From positions 1-64,000 of the forward strand of contig NZ_VWWL01000031.1 in NCBI RefSeq assembly GCF_011752995.1: a stretch of 64,000 nucleotides of DNA, read 5' to 3'. A model generated the notes under the pieces. The model did no database searches, was not told the DNA's origin, and saw only the letters and a program-made list of their open reading frames with translations. A program made the position numbers and the translations under genes. How positions within the stretch are numbered: position 1 is the stretch's first letter; every line of letters begins with the position of its first letter. Positions 25,683-35,225 of this stretch are shown here, piece after piece. The stretch is from Burkholderia sp. Ax-1724 (GTDB taxonomy: Bacteria > Pseudomonadota > Gammaproteobacteria > Burkholderiales > Burkholderiaceae).

Positions 25683-26033
25683 GCCGATGAGCAGCGTGTC
25701 AGAAGGGTATCTCCGTTTGTTTGAAGGTTATTTCCCCCCCTATGGTTAGGTCTAGTTCGTTTTTCTGGCTACCAAGGTAAGCAACGCTAAACCTCCCTGT
25801 CCGCTCCCCTTTCGATCGGCTGCAGATGCCCGCCGTAGCGCACTTGCCCCGCCAATTGCGATTCGGCACATGATTCCAAGTACTTCTGCGTTAAGGGTAA
25901 AACCTGACCATGGCAGACCACCTTCGGAGCGCGACACCGCCGCGTCGACGTCGAACGCTGTCGTGAACGCTTCCTTTATTAAGTTTGCCAATATATCCTC
26001 GCGTTTCCTTTTTCATCTTTATCGGAGGACAGC
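25683..26033. promoter_or_regulatory. Divergent promoter region
   Basis: These 350 bp separate the leftward GMC operon from the rightward ABM-lactonase-SDR genes and must hold both promoters. GGAGG at about 26024-26028 serves the ABM gene. No regulator is encoded nearby and no operator could be assigned. Confidence 0.4.
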
Positions 26034-26324
26034 ATGGCCGAAGTATCTGCAATTGCTATTTCAGTGGCAAAGCCAGGATATGAGGAAAAGTTAGCGGAGG
26101 CACTTGAAGGGCTGCTTGCACCCACTCATCAAGAGAAGGGCATGCTTCAGTATGAGATGTATCGCGATGTAAGCGAGTCCCGTTGCTTCGTTTTCATCGA
26201 GCGGTGGGAGAACGAAGAGACGTTCAACGCCCATTGTAGCGCCCCCCACGTCTCTGCATATATCACGAAGGTCGAGGGTTGGGTCGAGAGCAACAAGATC
26301 CATGTTCTGAAGAAAGGAAAATAG
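26034..26324 (+). CDS. ABM-domain (YgiN-like) monooxygenase
   Basis: A 96-residue antibiotic biosynthesis monooxygenase-type protein, a dimeric alpha-beta barrel that acts in many roles, including cofactor-free quinol oxidation and ring-cleavage side reactions. Visible blocks are AIAISVAKPGYEEKLAEAL, EKGMLQYEMYRD and FVFIERWENEETFNAHCSA, then HVSAYI, which is the normal family order over nearly the whole length. GGAGGACAGC precedes the ATG. It is the first gene to the right of the divergent promoter and is followed by the lactonase after 281 bp. Its substrate here is not known. Confidence 0.85.
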   Translation: MAEVSAIAISVAKPGYEEKLAEALEGLLAPTHQEKGMLQYEMYRDVSESRCFVFIERWENEETFNAHCSAPHVSAYITKVEGWVESNKIHVLKKGK

Positions 26325-26605
26325 CAAAGGCTTCAGACGTCGTCCACCGGCAAGGCGGATCACGAACGATCCGTCTTATCCGTTCGCACTCTCTGAATTC
26401 CTACAGCGCAATCGTCATTCTCGTGAGCCGTTTACTTAGCGTCGATCCGACTCCCGAAGCCCGTCGCCGCTCCTCTGCAAACCGGCCTGTCAGGCAAGCT
26501 TACCGTCGAGGCCATGAAATCGAACTGGACCTAACGGCGCACGAAGCAATAACCTAATTTAGAAGGAGACGCATCGCGGCTTAATTTCCAACAAAAGAGA
26601 ATGTC
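26325..26605. other. Spacer between ABM and lactonase genes
   Basis: This holds no recognised gene. An AGAAGGAGACG stretch at about 26561 lies too far from the lactonase ATG at 26606 to be its ribosome-binding site and may mark a lost small frame or a leader. Confidence 0.3.
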
Positions 26606-27436
26606 ATGAAAGAGCATCAGGCGACGCTTGTGGCTGATGGCTTCGTCTTCCTCGAAGCGCCACGGTGGCGAGACAATCGCCTTTGGGTATCAGACGTTTT
26701 TGACAACAAGCTCTATAACGTCCTCGAAGACGGTACGCGTAGTGTGGTCTGCGACGTTCCGGGGCGCCCAGCGGGAATAGGATTTCTACCGGACGACACT
26801 CCTATCGTTGTGTCCTGTGCTGAGAAGAAGTTGATGCGGGTGCATGAAGGCACCCTCTCAGTCTATGCCGACCTGACGGACATGGCATCGGGCGACCTCA
26901 ACGACTTGGTTATTGATGACGTTGGCCGAGTCTACGTCGGTAACTTCGGATACGACCTCCACGGCGGTGCACCAATAGAACTCACCGAGATGCACGTCGT
27001 TCATCCCGACGGCTCGGTTCGTGTGGCCGCCACCGAACTCGAGTTTCCCAACGGGGCGGTGATCATAGATGATGGACGCACGCTTGTCGTAGCTGAAACG
27101 TGGTGTGGAAAGCTCACCGCTTATGACCGCGATCAGAACGGCGAGCTATCTAACCGACGCCTATTCGCGGATTTGGTCCACCGTCAGCCCGATGGAATCT
27201 GCGCTGACGATCGAGGAGGCATCTGGGTCGGTTGCTATAACACCGGCGAGTTCATCCGTGTTCTCGAAGGCGGCAAAATCACCGATCGCATCACGTTTGA
27301 AGGCAACGCAGTTTCGTGCGCAATCGGTGGCGATAGCGGAAGCACACTTTATTGCTGCGTGTACCTCGGTACAGGTGAACAGTTGCGAGCTCGGCAGCCT
27401 CGCAGCGCCATCTATAAGGCAGAGCTATCTGTTTAG
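26606..27436 (+). CDS. SMP-30/gluconolactonase-family lactonase
   Basis: A 276-residue six-bladed beta-propeller hydrolase of the SMP-30/gluconolactonase/LRE-like family, which opens sugar or other lactones using a bound divalent metal. The expected metal ligands are the glutamate in VFLEAPRWRDNRLWVSD, the asparagine in GDLNDLVIDDVGRVYVGNFG and the aspartate in PDGICADDRGGIWVGCY, spaced as in the family. It lies between the ABM gene and an SDR gene on the same strand. With the sugar-type ABC importer and GMC oxidoreductase across the divergent promoter, a role in opening a lactone made by sugar oxidation is plausible. Confidence 0.87.
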   Translation: MKEHQATLVADGFVFLEAPRWRDNRLWVSDVFDNKLYNVLEDGTRSVVCDVPGRPAGIGFLPDDTPIVVSCAEKKLMRVHEGTLSVYADLTDMASGDLNDLVIDDVGRVYVGNFGYDLHGGAPIELTEMHVVHPDGSVRVAATELEFPNGAVIIDDGRTLVVAETWCGKLTAYDRDQNGELSNRRLFADLVHRQPDGICADDRGGIWVGCYNTGEFIRVLEGGKITDRITFEGNAVSCAIGGDSGSTLYCCVYLGTGEQLRARQPRSAIYKAELSV

Positions 27437-27645
27437 TGCCCGGCGTTGCTAGTACAGATCTATAAATCACGATTCGCCCATCGCCTCATCCAGATGCCCG
27501 GCCGGACCTTCGACATTCAGAGTTCGTCAACGGTCGCACTATTGCGCAGTCCCGCCAGCCACTACAACGACACTCGGAATATATATTAGTTCTGGGTAAA
27601 CCTTGCTTGCTTTCAAGGCGAGCAGCTTAAAGGAGATAGGAATCA

Positions 27646-28422
27646 ATGACGACCCATCGCAAGTGGAATTATGAGGGGAAGGTTGCCTTTGTTACCGGTG
27701 CTGCAAACGGCATCGGGCAAGCTACTGCGTTAGCTTTTTCTCAAGAGGGTGCAGACGTAGTTGTCGTGGACCTTTCGGAAGATGGTGCCAAAGCGACAGT
27801 AAGGATGATCGAAGAGCAAGGCGGCCGTGCGCTTGCCGTGCGATGTGACGTTTCAAAGCCAGAAGACGTTCAGGCTGCCCTCGCAGCTGCCATTGATAAG
27901 TTCGGCCGGCTGGATTTTGCATTCAACAATGCAGGCGTCGAGCAACCGCTCGCATACACTGCTGACATCAACGATGATTCGTTTGAGCGAAATCTGCGCG
28001 TCAACCTTGGGGGAGTCTTTTATTGCATGAAGTACCAGATTCCGATCATGCTCAAAAACGGCGGTGGTGCAATCGTAAACACCTCGTCCGGGGCGGGTGT
28101 CGTCGGCATTCGAGGTCAAGCCGCCTACTGTGCCGCTAAACACGGCGTCATTGGCCTCACGAAGTCTGCCGCTCTCGAATACGCAAAGGACGGCGTGCGC
28201 GTCAATGCAGTGTGCCCTGGCATCATCGATACACCGATGATTGGCCGATTTACCCAAGGCACCGAGGAAAACCGCAAGCGGATGATCGCCCAGGAACCGA
28301 TCGGTCGCTTGGGCCGGCCCGAAGAAATTGCCAACACGGTTCTCTGGCTCTGTTCTGACGTTGCCGGATTCGCAATCGGTCATGCAGTGGTGGTCGACGG
28401 TGGACAAACCGCTGGCCTCTGA
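27646..28422 (+). CDS. Short-chain dehydrogenase/reductase
   Basis: A classical 258-residue SDR using NAD(H) or NADP(H). The cofactor motif TGAANGIG is at residues 17-24, with an acidic residue in VVVDLSED at the end of the second strand that favours NAD(H). NNAG is at 94-97, the catalytic serine in NTSSGAG near 147, and the YxxxK pair is Y161 and K165. The C-terminal VVVDGGQTAGL is typical. A ribosome-binding site AAAGGAGATAG precedes ATG 27646. It follows the lactonase gene by 209 bp and would oxidise or reduce a hydroxyl or keto group of the same substrate family. Confidence 0.9.
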   Translation: MTTHRKWNYEGKVAFVTGAANGIGQATALAFSQEGADVVVVDLSEDGAKATVRMIEEQGGRALAVRCDVSKPEDVQAALAAAIDKFGRLDFAFNNAGVEQPLAYTADINDDSFERNLRVNLGGVFYCMKYQIPIMLKNGGGAIVNTSSGAGVVGIRGQAAYCAAKHGVIGLTKSAALEYAKDGVRVNAVCPGIIDTPMIGRFTQGTEENRKRMIAQEPIGRLGRPEEIANTVLWLCSDVAGFAIGHAVVVDGGQTAGL

Positions 28423-28450
28423 TAATCGGTAGATACGCGCTGCGTAGACA

Positions 28451-28473
28451 CGAGGGCGCCGTCAGCGCTCTCG
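28451..28473 (+). terminator. Hairpin after SDR gene
   Basis: CGAGGGCGC at 28451-28459 can pair with GCGCTCTCG at 28465-28473 (one G:T pair), followed by CCTTTC. It is a probable but weak intrinsic terminator for the SDR transcript. Confidence 0.45.
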
Positions 28474-28759
28474 CCTTTCAACCAAACATGCGGTGCCTGA
28501 CTTAGTAATCGTGGATTTCTTCACGTATACCGGAACCCACTGGCATTAGGCTCACTGTTTGATTGTTGCCCGTCGGCTCGCAAGTCATCGCCCGGCCCTC
28601 CCGTTATTCGGGTTAGCTTGCTGGCCATGTCGACTACACAAACATCGACGTTTCGTGTCGATGTTGTGCATCCACGGAACGACGTATCTCGACCACGGGT
28701 GAGCGACTTTACCGCACAGGGATCAGCGTTCGTATTTTATATTTCGATGAGGTATCGCA

Positions 28760-29812
28760 ATGAAGACTCGAGGTTATGCCGTTCAAACGGCCAAATCTCT
28801 TCTTGAACCATACGACTTCGAACGCCGCGAACTTCGCTTCAACGATGTAGCAATCGAAATCCTATACAGCGGTGTGTGCCATTCAGATTTGCACCAAGCA
28901 CGGAACGACTGGGGCTGGTCCAACTATCCGCTAGTACCCGGGCATGAAATCGTGGGACGCGTCATCGACGTTGCCCCACAAGCTAAGCGTCATAAGGTCG
29001 GGGACTATGTCGCTGTCGGCTGTATGGTTGATAGCTGCATGGTGTGTGACCAATGCCGCAAGGGGCTCGAGCAGCTTTGTCGCGAGGGGAACACGCAAAC
29101 GTATTGCGGATTCGACCGGGTTACCAACGAACCCACGAAAGGTGGCTATTCGAAGCATATCGTCGTTCGCGAGGACTTTGTCCTTCGCGTTCCCGATGGA
29201 CTTGATGTGTCCAAAGTCGCTCCGCTGCTCTGTGCTGGTATCACGACTTATTCACCTTTGCGCACCTGGAACATAGGGCCGGGAAGCCGCGTCGGAGTCA
29301 TTGGTTTGGGCGGTCTTGGACACATGGCCGTCAAGCTTGCGTCCGCGCTGGGCGCGGTCGTGACCGTAGTGAGTCGAACGATTGACAAGGCTAGCAATGC
29401 AAAAGCACTTGGCGCGGACGCGTTCCTGCTATCGACTGATAGCGCTGCAACGGAAAAAGCCGCATCGAGTTTTGATCTTATTATCGATACCGTACCGGTT
29501 CGTCACGACTTGAATCCGTACTTGCCGCTGCTCGATGTAGACGGCACTTTGGTGCTGGTTGGTCAGGTAGGACCGCTCGACGAGCCTACCACAGTGCCAC
29601 TGATTGTCGGTCGTAGACGCATTGCCGGATCGCCAATCGGAGGCATCCGCGAAACACAAGAATTGCTCGACTTTTGCGCGCGCAAAAACGTGCTACCTGA
29701 CTGCGAGATGATTCGCATGGACCAAATCAATGAGGCATGGGAGCGGATGGAGCGCGCAGACGTCCGCTATCGCTTTGTGATTGACATGGCGTCTTTGGAG
29801 ATGCCTGCGTAA
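28760..29812 (+). CDS. Zinc-dependent alcohol dehydrogenase (YahK/cinnamyl-alcohol type)
   Basis: A 350-residue medium-chain dehydrogenase that interconverts primary alcohols and aldehydes. Catalytic zinc ligands are C40 in SGVCHSD and H62-E63 in PGHEIVG; the structural zinc cysteines are C93, C96, C99 and C107 in DSCMVCDQCRKGLEQLC. The Rossmann motif GLGGLGHMAVKLA follows. This pattern, with GHEIVGRV and the YCGFDRVT-like block, is that of the NADP-dependent YahK/CAD group. GAGG lies upstream of ATG 28760. A 337-bp gap separates it from the SDR gene, so it may have its own promoter. A second, different zinc ADH is at 60635-61657. Confidence 0.9.
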   Translation: MKTRGYAVQTAKSLLEPYDFERRELRFNDVAIEILYSGVCHSDLHQARNDWGWSNYPLVPGHEIVGRVIDVAPQAKRHKVGDYVAVGCMVDSCMVCDQCRKGLEQLCREGNTQTYCGFDRVTNEPTKGGYSKHIVVREDFVLRVPDGLDVSKVAPLLCAGITTYSPLRTWNIGPGSRVGVIGLGGLGHMAVKLASALGAVVTVVSRTIDKASNAKALGADAFLLSTDSAATEKAASSFDLIIDTVPVRHDLNPYLPLLDVDGTLVLVGQVGPLDEPTTVPLIVGRRRIAGSPIGGIRETQELLDFCARKNVLPDCEMIRMDQINEAWERMERADVRYRFVIDMASLEMPA

Positions 29813-29877
29813 CTTCACATCAACGACGGCGTTGCGACGGCGCCAAGCTAGCCTTGGCGGCCTGTCGCCAGAACAGC

Positions 29878-29915
29878 AGAAGCGCTCTCGTCCAATGGTG
29901 ATCACGAGCGCTTCT
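29878..29915. terminator. Hairpin between convergent genes
   Basis: AGAAGCGCTC at 29878-29887 and its exact complement at 29906-29915 form a 10-bp stem with an 18-base loop, between the ADH stop and the end of the xdhC pseudogene. No T run follows, so it may be a weak bidirectional terminator. Confidence 0.4.
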
Positions 29916-30000
29916 CCCCATACCGATGCGATTTTCCTAGGCGACTTCGGCACGCGGAGAAAACAGCCGATTATTGCTCGACTAAGACGCCATCGAGTGC

Positions 30001-31025
30001 CTAAGGAAGAATCCGATCCCATAACTCGACCTTGCATGAAAGCGCCGTGTCGCGATCGGGCCGTGCGGCGTGTGTCTGCACGATTGGCACGTTCCGACGT
30101 ACCGCTGTCATCTCGGCCAAAATAGCAACAGCAATCTCCAGTGGCGTTTGAGCACCGATGTGGAGTCCAACAGGTGCGTGAAGGCGCTCAATCTCAGAAT
30201 CGCTGAGATCAAAGAGCTTAAGACGCGCGTTGCGGCGCATACTGTTCAAGCGTGATCCGATGGCTCCGACGTAGAAAGCGTCAGACTTCAATGCCTCCAG
30301 AAGCGCCATATCGTCGAGCTTCGGGTCGTGGGTGAGCGCCACTACCGCTGTGTTGCCGTCAACTTCCAAGCGAATCAGCAAATCATCTGGCATTTCGCTG
30401 CTAACCACAACGTCAGCCACGCGCTAGGTTTTCGAGTACTCGTCACGTGGATCACAGACAATGACGCTATAGCCGAGTGGGAGCGCCATGTGCGCAATAT
30501 ACTCGGACAATTGTCCTGCCCCAATGAGAACGACGCGAAGCTGCGGCCCATATACCGCCTGAAGGCAGCGGCCGTCGAAAAAGGTTCGACCCGGCTTGTC
30601 GACAAGACTCAATTGGGTTATCCCCGTCAATGTGTCTACTGTTCGTATAAGTGTCTGCCCAGCACAGATGGCAGTCAACACCTCGTTAAGCTTGGAGGCC
30701 TGATTCAATGGCTCAAGCACGAGCTCAAGTGTGCCACCACAAGGTAGCCCGAATCTGTGCGCTTCCTCGGCAGACATACCGTATTTGACGGTTTTGATGC
30801 GTTGGAAGTCGAGGGCCCCTTCCTTCGCCAGTCGCGCCAGATCGTCCTCAATGCAGCCACCGGATACGGAGCCCTTTATCAAGCCGTCTGAAGGTAATGC
30901 TAGCAGCGAACCAACCGGGCGAGGCGCAGATCCCCAAGTCCTTATTACTGTTGCCAGGATGACCGACATACGACTTTGATGCGCGAAATGGCCGCTCTTA
31001 AAACCTCGACATCAACGCTATCCAT
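30001..31025 (-). pseudogene. xdhC: xdhC-type molybdenum hydroxylase maturation factor, broken
   Basis: The intact form would begin at ATG 31025 (MDSVDVEVLRAAIS) and continue SVILATVIRTWGSAPRPVGS, GCIEDDLARL, VVLIGAGQLSEYIA and DPRDEYSK, with the NAD-binding-fold C-terminal domain ALKSDAFYVGAIGSR and HAPVGLHIGAQTPLEIAVAI. XdhC/CoxI proteins insert the sulfurated molybdenum cofactor into xanthine-dehydrogenase-type enzymes. Two lesions are visible: a frameshift near 30970 (a one-base loss would turn GGTATG into GTATG) and an in-frame TAG at 30424-30426 where tryptophan is expected. No molybdenum hydroxylase genes are in this window. Confidence 0.8.
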
Positions 31026-31307
31026 AGTCTTCGTCAACTTTTATGTACATGTGCCGGTACTCGATCACCGCTCGCGAGCGGAAGGATATGGCGTTAAGCG
31101 GTCTTTGGAGATCCGGCGATGCAAACATCGACATGTCTGTCGTTACGCTCTCAATTCGCATGACCAGCGCCAACGTCCAGGCTTTGTCATCCTTTCCTGA
31201 TCTCAAGGCAGCGAGACGGTCGTCCCGCTGCTCCGATGCTCGCGAGCGCTGAAGAGAAGCGATCATGGAATATGAGCGACGCATCCAATTCGCTTTGACC
31301 AGGAGAC

Positions 31308-31586
31308 TCAGTTGCAGTGGGCGGCGGCGTCCGCTTTGCTTTGCGCGAACTGCCGCGACGCTACGTTTGCTCTTGAGGTCATAACCTTTGCCGAGGCTGC
31401 CTGCGCGTCATCGACCCAAGTACGCGGATTCTGGCGTGCAGGATTCCAACCTGCAGCTGCATATTCGGCCATCTCTTGCCGAACTTGTTCACGCGTCAAG
31501 CCCTGCGTCGCCAAAGTCTGTGCCTCAGCCAGAAGAGGCGTAGAAAGGCCGATGACCGTAAGAAGGATGGTAAGACGTCGAGTCAT
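31308..31586 (-). CDS. DUF4148-domain exported protein
   Basis: A 92-residue secreted protein typical of Burkholderiales. A signal peptide MTRRLTILLTVIGLSTPLLAEAQ precedes a mature region with LTREQVRQEMAEYAAAGWNPAR, the DUF4148 core. Function is unknown. Such genes are commonly found as many paralogues per genome and are often short and monocistronic. It lies between the xdhC pseudogene and a divergent LysR gene. The frame is open and complete. Confidence 0.8.
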   Translation of the reverse strand: MTRRLTILLTVIGLSTPLLAEAQTLATQGLTREQVRQEMAEYAAAGWNPARQNPRTWVDDAQAASAKVMTSRANVASRQFAQSKADAAAHCN

Positions 31587-31904
31587 TGCTGATACTCCAG
31601 AAAGATTGGTAAAGGCACGCCTGACGACTTCGTTGAAAACAGACCGCCGTCAGAATGGATGTCTCCGCGCCAGATACTTGCTCCTCCTGAACCGTGCTCT
31701 TTCTAGAAGGCCGCCGCGCACGGTAGCCGGCGATTCCTGTTAGGGCATAATATAAGGGTTTTCACCTATCCGATTAAGCAGCACCGCCTACTTGGGCTTA
31801 TTAGTATTGTTCATGAATGATCTGGCTTGCTTAGCTCAATTAAGTCAGGTGACGCTGCATCAACACGTGACAAGTTTGCTATCAACATCACCGGATAACG
31901 CGAG
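31587..31904. promoter_or_regulatory. Divergent spacer DUF4148 / LysR
   Basis: This 318-bp AT-rich region between divergently transcribed genes presumably carries both promoters. No operator could be assigned with confidence. Confidence 0.35.
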
Positions 31905-32798
31905 ATGGCTCGGGAAAACTTAAATGACATCCTTGTATTCCTCGCGGTCGCGCGCGAGAAAAGCTTCACGCGCGCTGCGGCCAAACTTGGGGTGTCGCAA
32001 TCGGCACTGAGTCATACCGTACGTGACCTTGAAGCCAGGTTGGGCGTACGTCTACTGACACGCACAACTCGAAGCGTTTCGACGACTGATGCCGGCGAAG
32101 AGTTGTTCCAGGCAGTGGCACCGCGAATCGATGAAATTGATGCCAGCGTGGCGGCTCTCGCAGACTTCAGAGATAAAGCTGCAGGTGTAGTGCGCATTAC
32201 CGCAACTGACCACCCAGTCGACACGGTCATTTGGCCCAAGCTGCGGCGACTCCTACCTTCGTACCCCGACATCAAGGTTGAGGTTACTGTCGACTATGGC
32301 CTTTCCAACATCGTCGAAGAACGTTACGACATAGGCGTACGATTCGGAAACCAAGTGGCAAAGGACATGATTGCGGTTCGCATCAGCCCCGACATTCCGA
32401 TGGCCATCATCGGCGCTCCTTCATATTTTCAGAACAGGGAGGTTCCAAAGACACCCGAGGACCTTCTGAATCATGAATGTATAACGTTACGCATGACTAC
32501 CACCAAAGCGCTATACGCGTGGGAACTGAAGAAGGGAAAGCGCGAAACGCAGGCGCGCGTCGGAGGACAGCTTACGTTCAATACTCAGCCACAAATGGTT
32601 AGAGCGGCTCTGGATGGATTCGGCCTGGCATTCATCCCGGAAGACGCTGTGATTGAACATATCCAAAAGGGCGAACTCCGCAGCGTTCTGACGGATTGGT
32701 GCCCAGTTTGGCCCGGATATCACGCTTACTACCCCAGCCGGCGCCAAATCTCGCGAGCCTTCAAACTCGTCATCGATGCCTTGAAGCACCGTTCATAG
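31905..32798 (+). CDS. LysR-family transcriptional regulator (B)
   Basis: A 297-residue LysR regulator. The DNA-binding helix-turn-helix is in FTRAAAKLGVSQSALSHTVRDLEARLGVRLLTRTTRSV; the effector domain starts near residue 90 with VVRITATDHPVDTVIWPKL. It resembles the large Burkholderia group of LysR proteins that often control a single neighbouring oxidoreductase or transporter. Its target here is unclear: the upstream divergent gene is DUF4148 and the next gene on its right is a broken cyclophilin-like gene, so it may be orphaned or may act on the MFS exporter at 34041. Confidence 0.9.
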   Translation: MARENLNDILVFLAVAREKSFTRAAAKLGVSQSALSHTVRDLEARLGVRLLTRTTRSVSTTDAGEELFQAVAPRIDEIDASVAALADFRDKAAGVVRITATDHPVDTVIWPKLRRLLPSYPDIKVEVTVDYGLSNIVEERYDIGVRFGNQVAKDMIAVRISPDIPMAIIGAPSYFQNREVPKTPEDLLNHECITLRMTTTKALYAWELKKGKRETQARVGGQLTFNTQPQMVRAALDGFGLAFIPEDAVIEHIQKGELRSVLTDWCPVWPGYHAYYPSRRQISRAFKLVIDALKHRS

Positions 32799-32859
32799 GC
32801 AGAGTAAAAAGCGCCCTTTCCACGTCATGGGCCAGACCGTACGCGCCTCACACACTTGG

Positions 32860-33239
32860 CTATTGAACACACTCGATCGAGACTTCAACTGACCCCGGCA
32901 CGTTGAAGGCTGCAGCTCCAGAGTCAACGTGCCCGACTTTGATGATGCCCGGAGACGGAATCTTCTCCCCGTCCTGGCGATAATAAAATCATCCATCGAC
33001 ACCCGAGTCGGAAGAAGCGCCGCGAACTCGCGCGCGGTCGGGTTATCGACTAACGTCGCCGGAAGTTCCTTTCCCGCGACCTTGACTTTGATCTTCATCG
33101 GGCCGGATGCGCCCGCACTGCAGGAAGATGCCTGCGCCGAAATGCTCTGCGCCTCACCTTCCGCAGCACTTGTTCTTGCGAAGATAAGAGATAGCATGGC
33201 TACAAGCAAAAGCCCTCTCGTGAATTCTCGAACGGACAT
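32860..33239 (-). pseudogene. Cyclophilin-like fold protein, internally deleted
   Basis: After a signal peptide (start near 33239, MSVREFTRGLLLVAMLSLIF) the frame reads MKIKVKVAGKELPATLVDNP then FAALLPTRVSMDDF, the start of a small cyclophilin-like domain. A frameshift follows, and the next frame reads FYYRQDGEKIPSPGIIKVGH then VPGSVEVSIECVQ and a stop at 32860, which fits the end of the same domain. About 40-50 central residues seem to be missing at the junction. If translation is unshifted, a different C-terminus continues to 32793, overlapping the LysR gene end. It is therefore taken as degraded. Confidence 0.6.
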
Positions 33240-33257
33240 GCGGGCTCCTAGCGACAT

Positions 33258-34040
33258 ACCGAGTGATGATAGTTACTCGAAATGGAAGTGGACCCGCATT
33301 CACAATTCGGCTCGGCTGGGCGCATCAGTGTGTCGAACGACGGCCGTCGACGAAGCATCGGTGACGCGGGCAATAGACGAAGCGCGTCCGAGCAAACAGT
33401 GACCGGGGCGCCCTCCTGCCGCACCAGCTGTCTTGATCTCCTCGGCAAGAGGGACGCCGAATATCTTGCCCGTCAATTTGGTGCGCCTGCATGACGTAAT
33501 CTAACTTCCGAAGGTGACGCAGAACTAGGTGGTGAATGCTGATAGGGCCTATTACTCTGGCTCATCAGTTGACCGGGAACCCTCGAAGGCGCGCACCATC
33601 ACCACAGGGGCAAGAGCCGTACTGGACAGCACCTCCCCAGCAAAGTTGCACCCCGTAAGACGCTGAGTGCGGACCCGGCAAACGGGAGACCAGCGGGGTC
33701 GACTAGGGCTTGTACCAATTGATTACGAAGACTCATGAGTCCAATGACCCAACGCGGGTTTATCTCACCAGATGAAGTAGCTAAACTGCTCGCATTCGGT
33801 TCAGCAGTAGGTTGCTGCCGGTTGTAACGAAAACATCACCCCTCTTTTCGAGGTCAAATTCGACCTCGATACCCGATTCTCGCAATCCGTGTAAGCGCGC
33901 GTAGGCAACTGCGTATGCGTTCGTTTTCCATTCCCGGCGCTACATCGACTGCCAATCCGATTGGCCGGTCGTGCATTCCTGTTGTCCGGCGCGCCCTCGG
34001 TAGGCGAGAGCAAGGGGGACAAACTAGAGAAGGAAGTTCA
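33258..34040. other. 780-bp region with no recognised gene
   Basis: Several short open frames exist (for example 33282-33494) but none resembles a known protein or has a good ribosome-binding site. It probably holds the promoter of the MFS exporter plus decayed sequence. Confidence 0.35.
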
Positions 34041-35225
34041 ATGTCTACCTTGATAAATCAGGCCGCTGCCTCAAGACGCCAGGTATGGGGTGCGGTAGCA
34101 TCGACGGCGATGTGCGCTGCGATGCTGATCGCTTCTGAGTTTATGCCCGTGAGTCTGCTAACGCCCATCGCTTCAGACCTGCGTGCGTCCGTCGGTATGG
34201 CCGGTCAAGCTATCTCGATCTCCGGCCTCTTCGCCGTGGTAACGAGCCTTCTAATTCCATCGGTAACCGGTCGCTTTAACCGCCGCTACGTTCTGGCCTC
34301 TCTCGCGGCACTCATGTTGGTGTCGCTTATCCTTATCGCCGAAGCTGGCAGCTTTGCGACCCTGATGGTTGCCAGAGCCCTTCTCGGGGTAGCCGTGGGC
34401 GGCTTTTGGTCTCTAGCGACCGCCACCATCATGCAGCTCGTTTCAGAAGAATCTGTGCCCAAGGCCTTGGGGGGCCTGTACACCGGCAATGCTGTTGCGA
34501 CGGCGTTTGCCGCGCCGATTGGTAGCTATCTGGGAAGCATTATCGGCTGGCGAGGCGTTTTCTGGGCGCTGGTTCCGATCGTTGTCGTAAATTTTGTGCT
34601 GTTGTTGATCACGGTTCCATCGATGCCGGATCGAACGCAGCAACCTAGCGGCAACGTTTTGTCTCTGCTCCGGCGGTCACACGTAGCCTTCGCGATGCTG
34701 GCTGTAATGCTGACATTTGGCGGTGCTTTTGCTGTCTTCACATATTTCCGGCCGTTTTTTGAAACTTACACTCATGTGGGCGTATCGGCACTGTCTCTCC
34801 TCCTACTTGGGATGGGTTTAGCTGGCTTCGCAGGCACGTATGGTGCCAGCGCAGTCATGAATAAGCGTCTCTACGAGCTTATGATGTGGCTGCCGGTGGC
34901 GCTGGCTGGCGTGACGCTCGCACTGCTTCCCGTTGGCCACAACCTGGAGGCAGTCGCAGTATTAGTGATTGCGTGGGGCGCGATAAACGCGGCAATACCG
35001 GTCGCCTGGTCAACGTGGCTGTCAAAGGCCGTAAAGGACAAGCCGGAAAGCGGCGGCGGACTGATGGTCGCCTCGATCCAGCTGTCGATTATGCTCGGTG
35101 CTGAGCTCGGTGGCACGCTACTCGACCGCTTCTCCGTTGGTGCGGCATTCCTTGGCGGCGCCGCTCTCCTGATCCTTTCCGCAATCGTTATCGGTGGCGG
35201 CAAACGAGTCCAGTCCGACGCGTGA
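34041..35225 (+). CDS. MFS exporter (NepI/arabinose-efflux-like)
   Basis: A 394-residue, 12-helix inner-membrane transporter of the drug:H+ antiporter-1 type. The opening ASTAMCAAMLIASEFMPVSLLTPIASDLRA and the block GRFNRRYVLASLAALM are like NepI (purine nucleoside efflux) and AraJ-type sugar efflux proteins. ATG 34041 follows AGAAGGAAG; the frame extends upstream to 33915 but without these signals. It stands alone between a decayed region and a convergent enolase-superfamily gene. Substrate is unknown; export of a metabolite or drug is likely. Confidence 0.82.
   Translation: MSTLINQAAASRRQVWGAVASTAMCAAMLIASEFMPVSLLTPIASDLRASVGMAGQAISISGLFAVVTSLLIPSVTGRFNRRYVLASLAALMLVSLILIAEAGSFATLMVARALLGVAVGGFWSLATATIMQLVSEESVPKALGGLYTGNAVATAFAAPIGSYLGSIIGWRGVFWALVPIVVVNFVLLLITVPSMPDRTQQPSGNVLSLLRRSHVAFAMLAVMLTFGGAFAVFTYFRPFFETYTHVGVSALSLLLLGMGLAGFAGTYGASAVMNKRLYELMMWLPVALAGVTLALLPVGHNLEAVAVLVIAWGAINAAIPVAWSTWLSKAVKDKPESGGGLMVASIQLSIMLGAELGGTLLDRFSVGAAFLGGAALLILSAIVIGGGKRVQSDA

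Noticed and set aside
30001..30969. Two separate genes (two in-frame halves of an XdhC protein)
   Set aside because: Both halves lie in the same frame split by a single TAG, and the true N-terminus lies in another frame upstream; one broken gene explains everything.
33282..33494. A 70-residue plus-strand frame
   Set aside because: It has no ribosome-binding site, no recognisable family and low-complexity serine/arginine-rich content.
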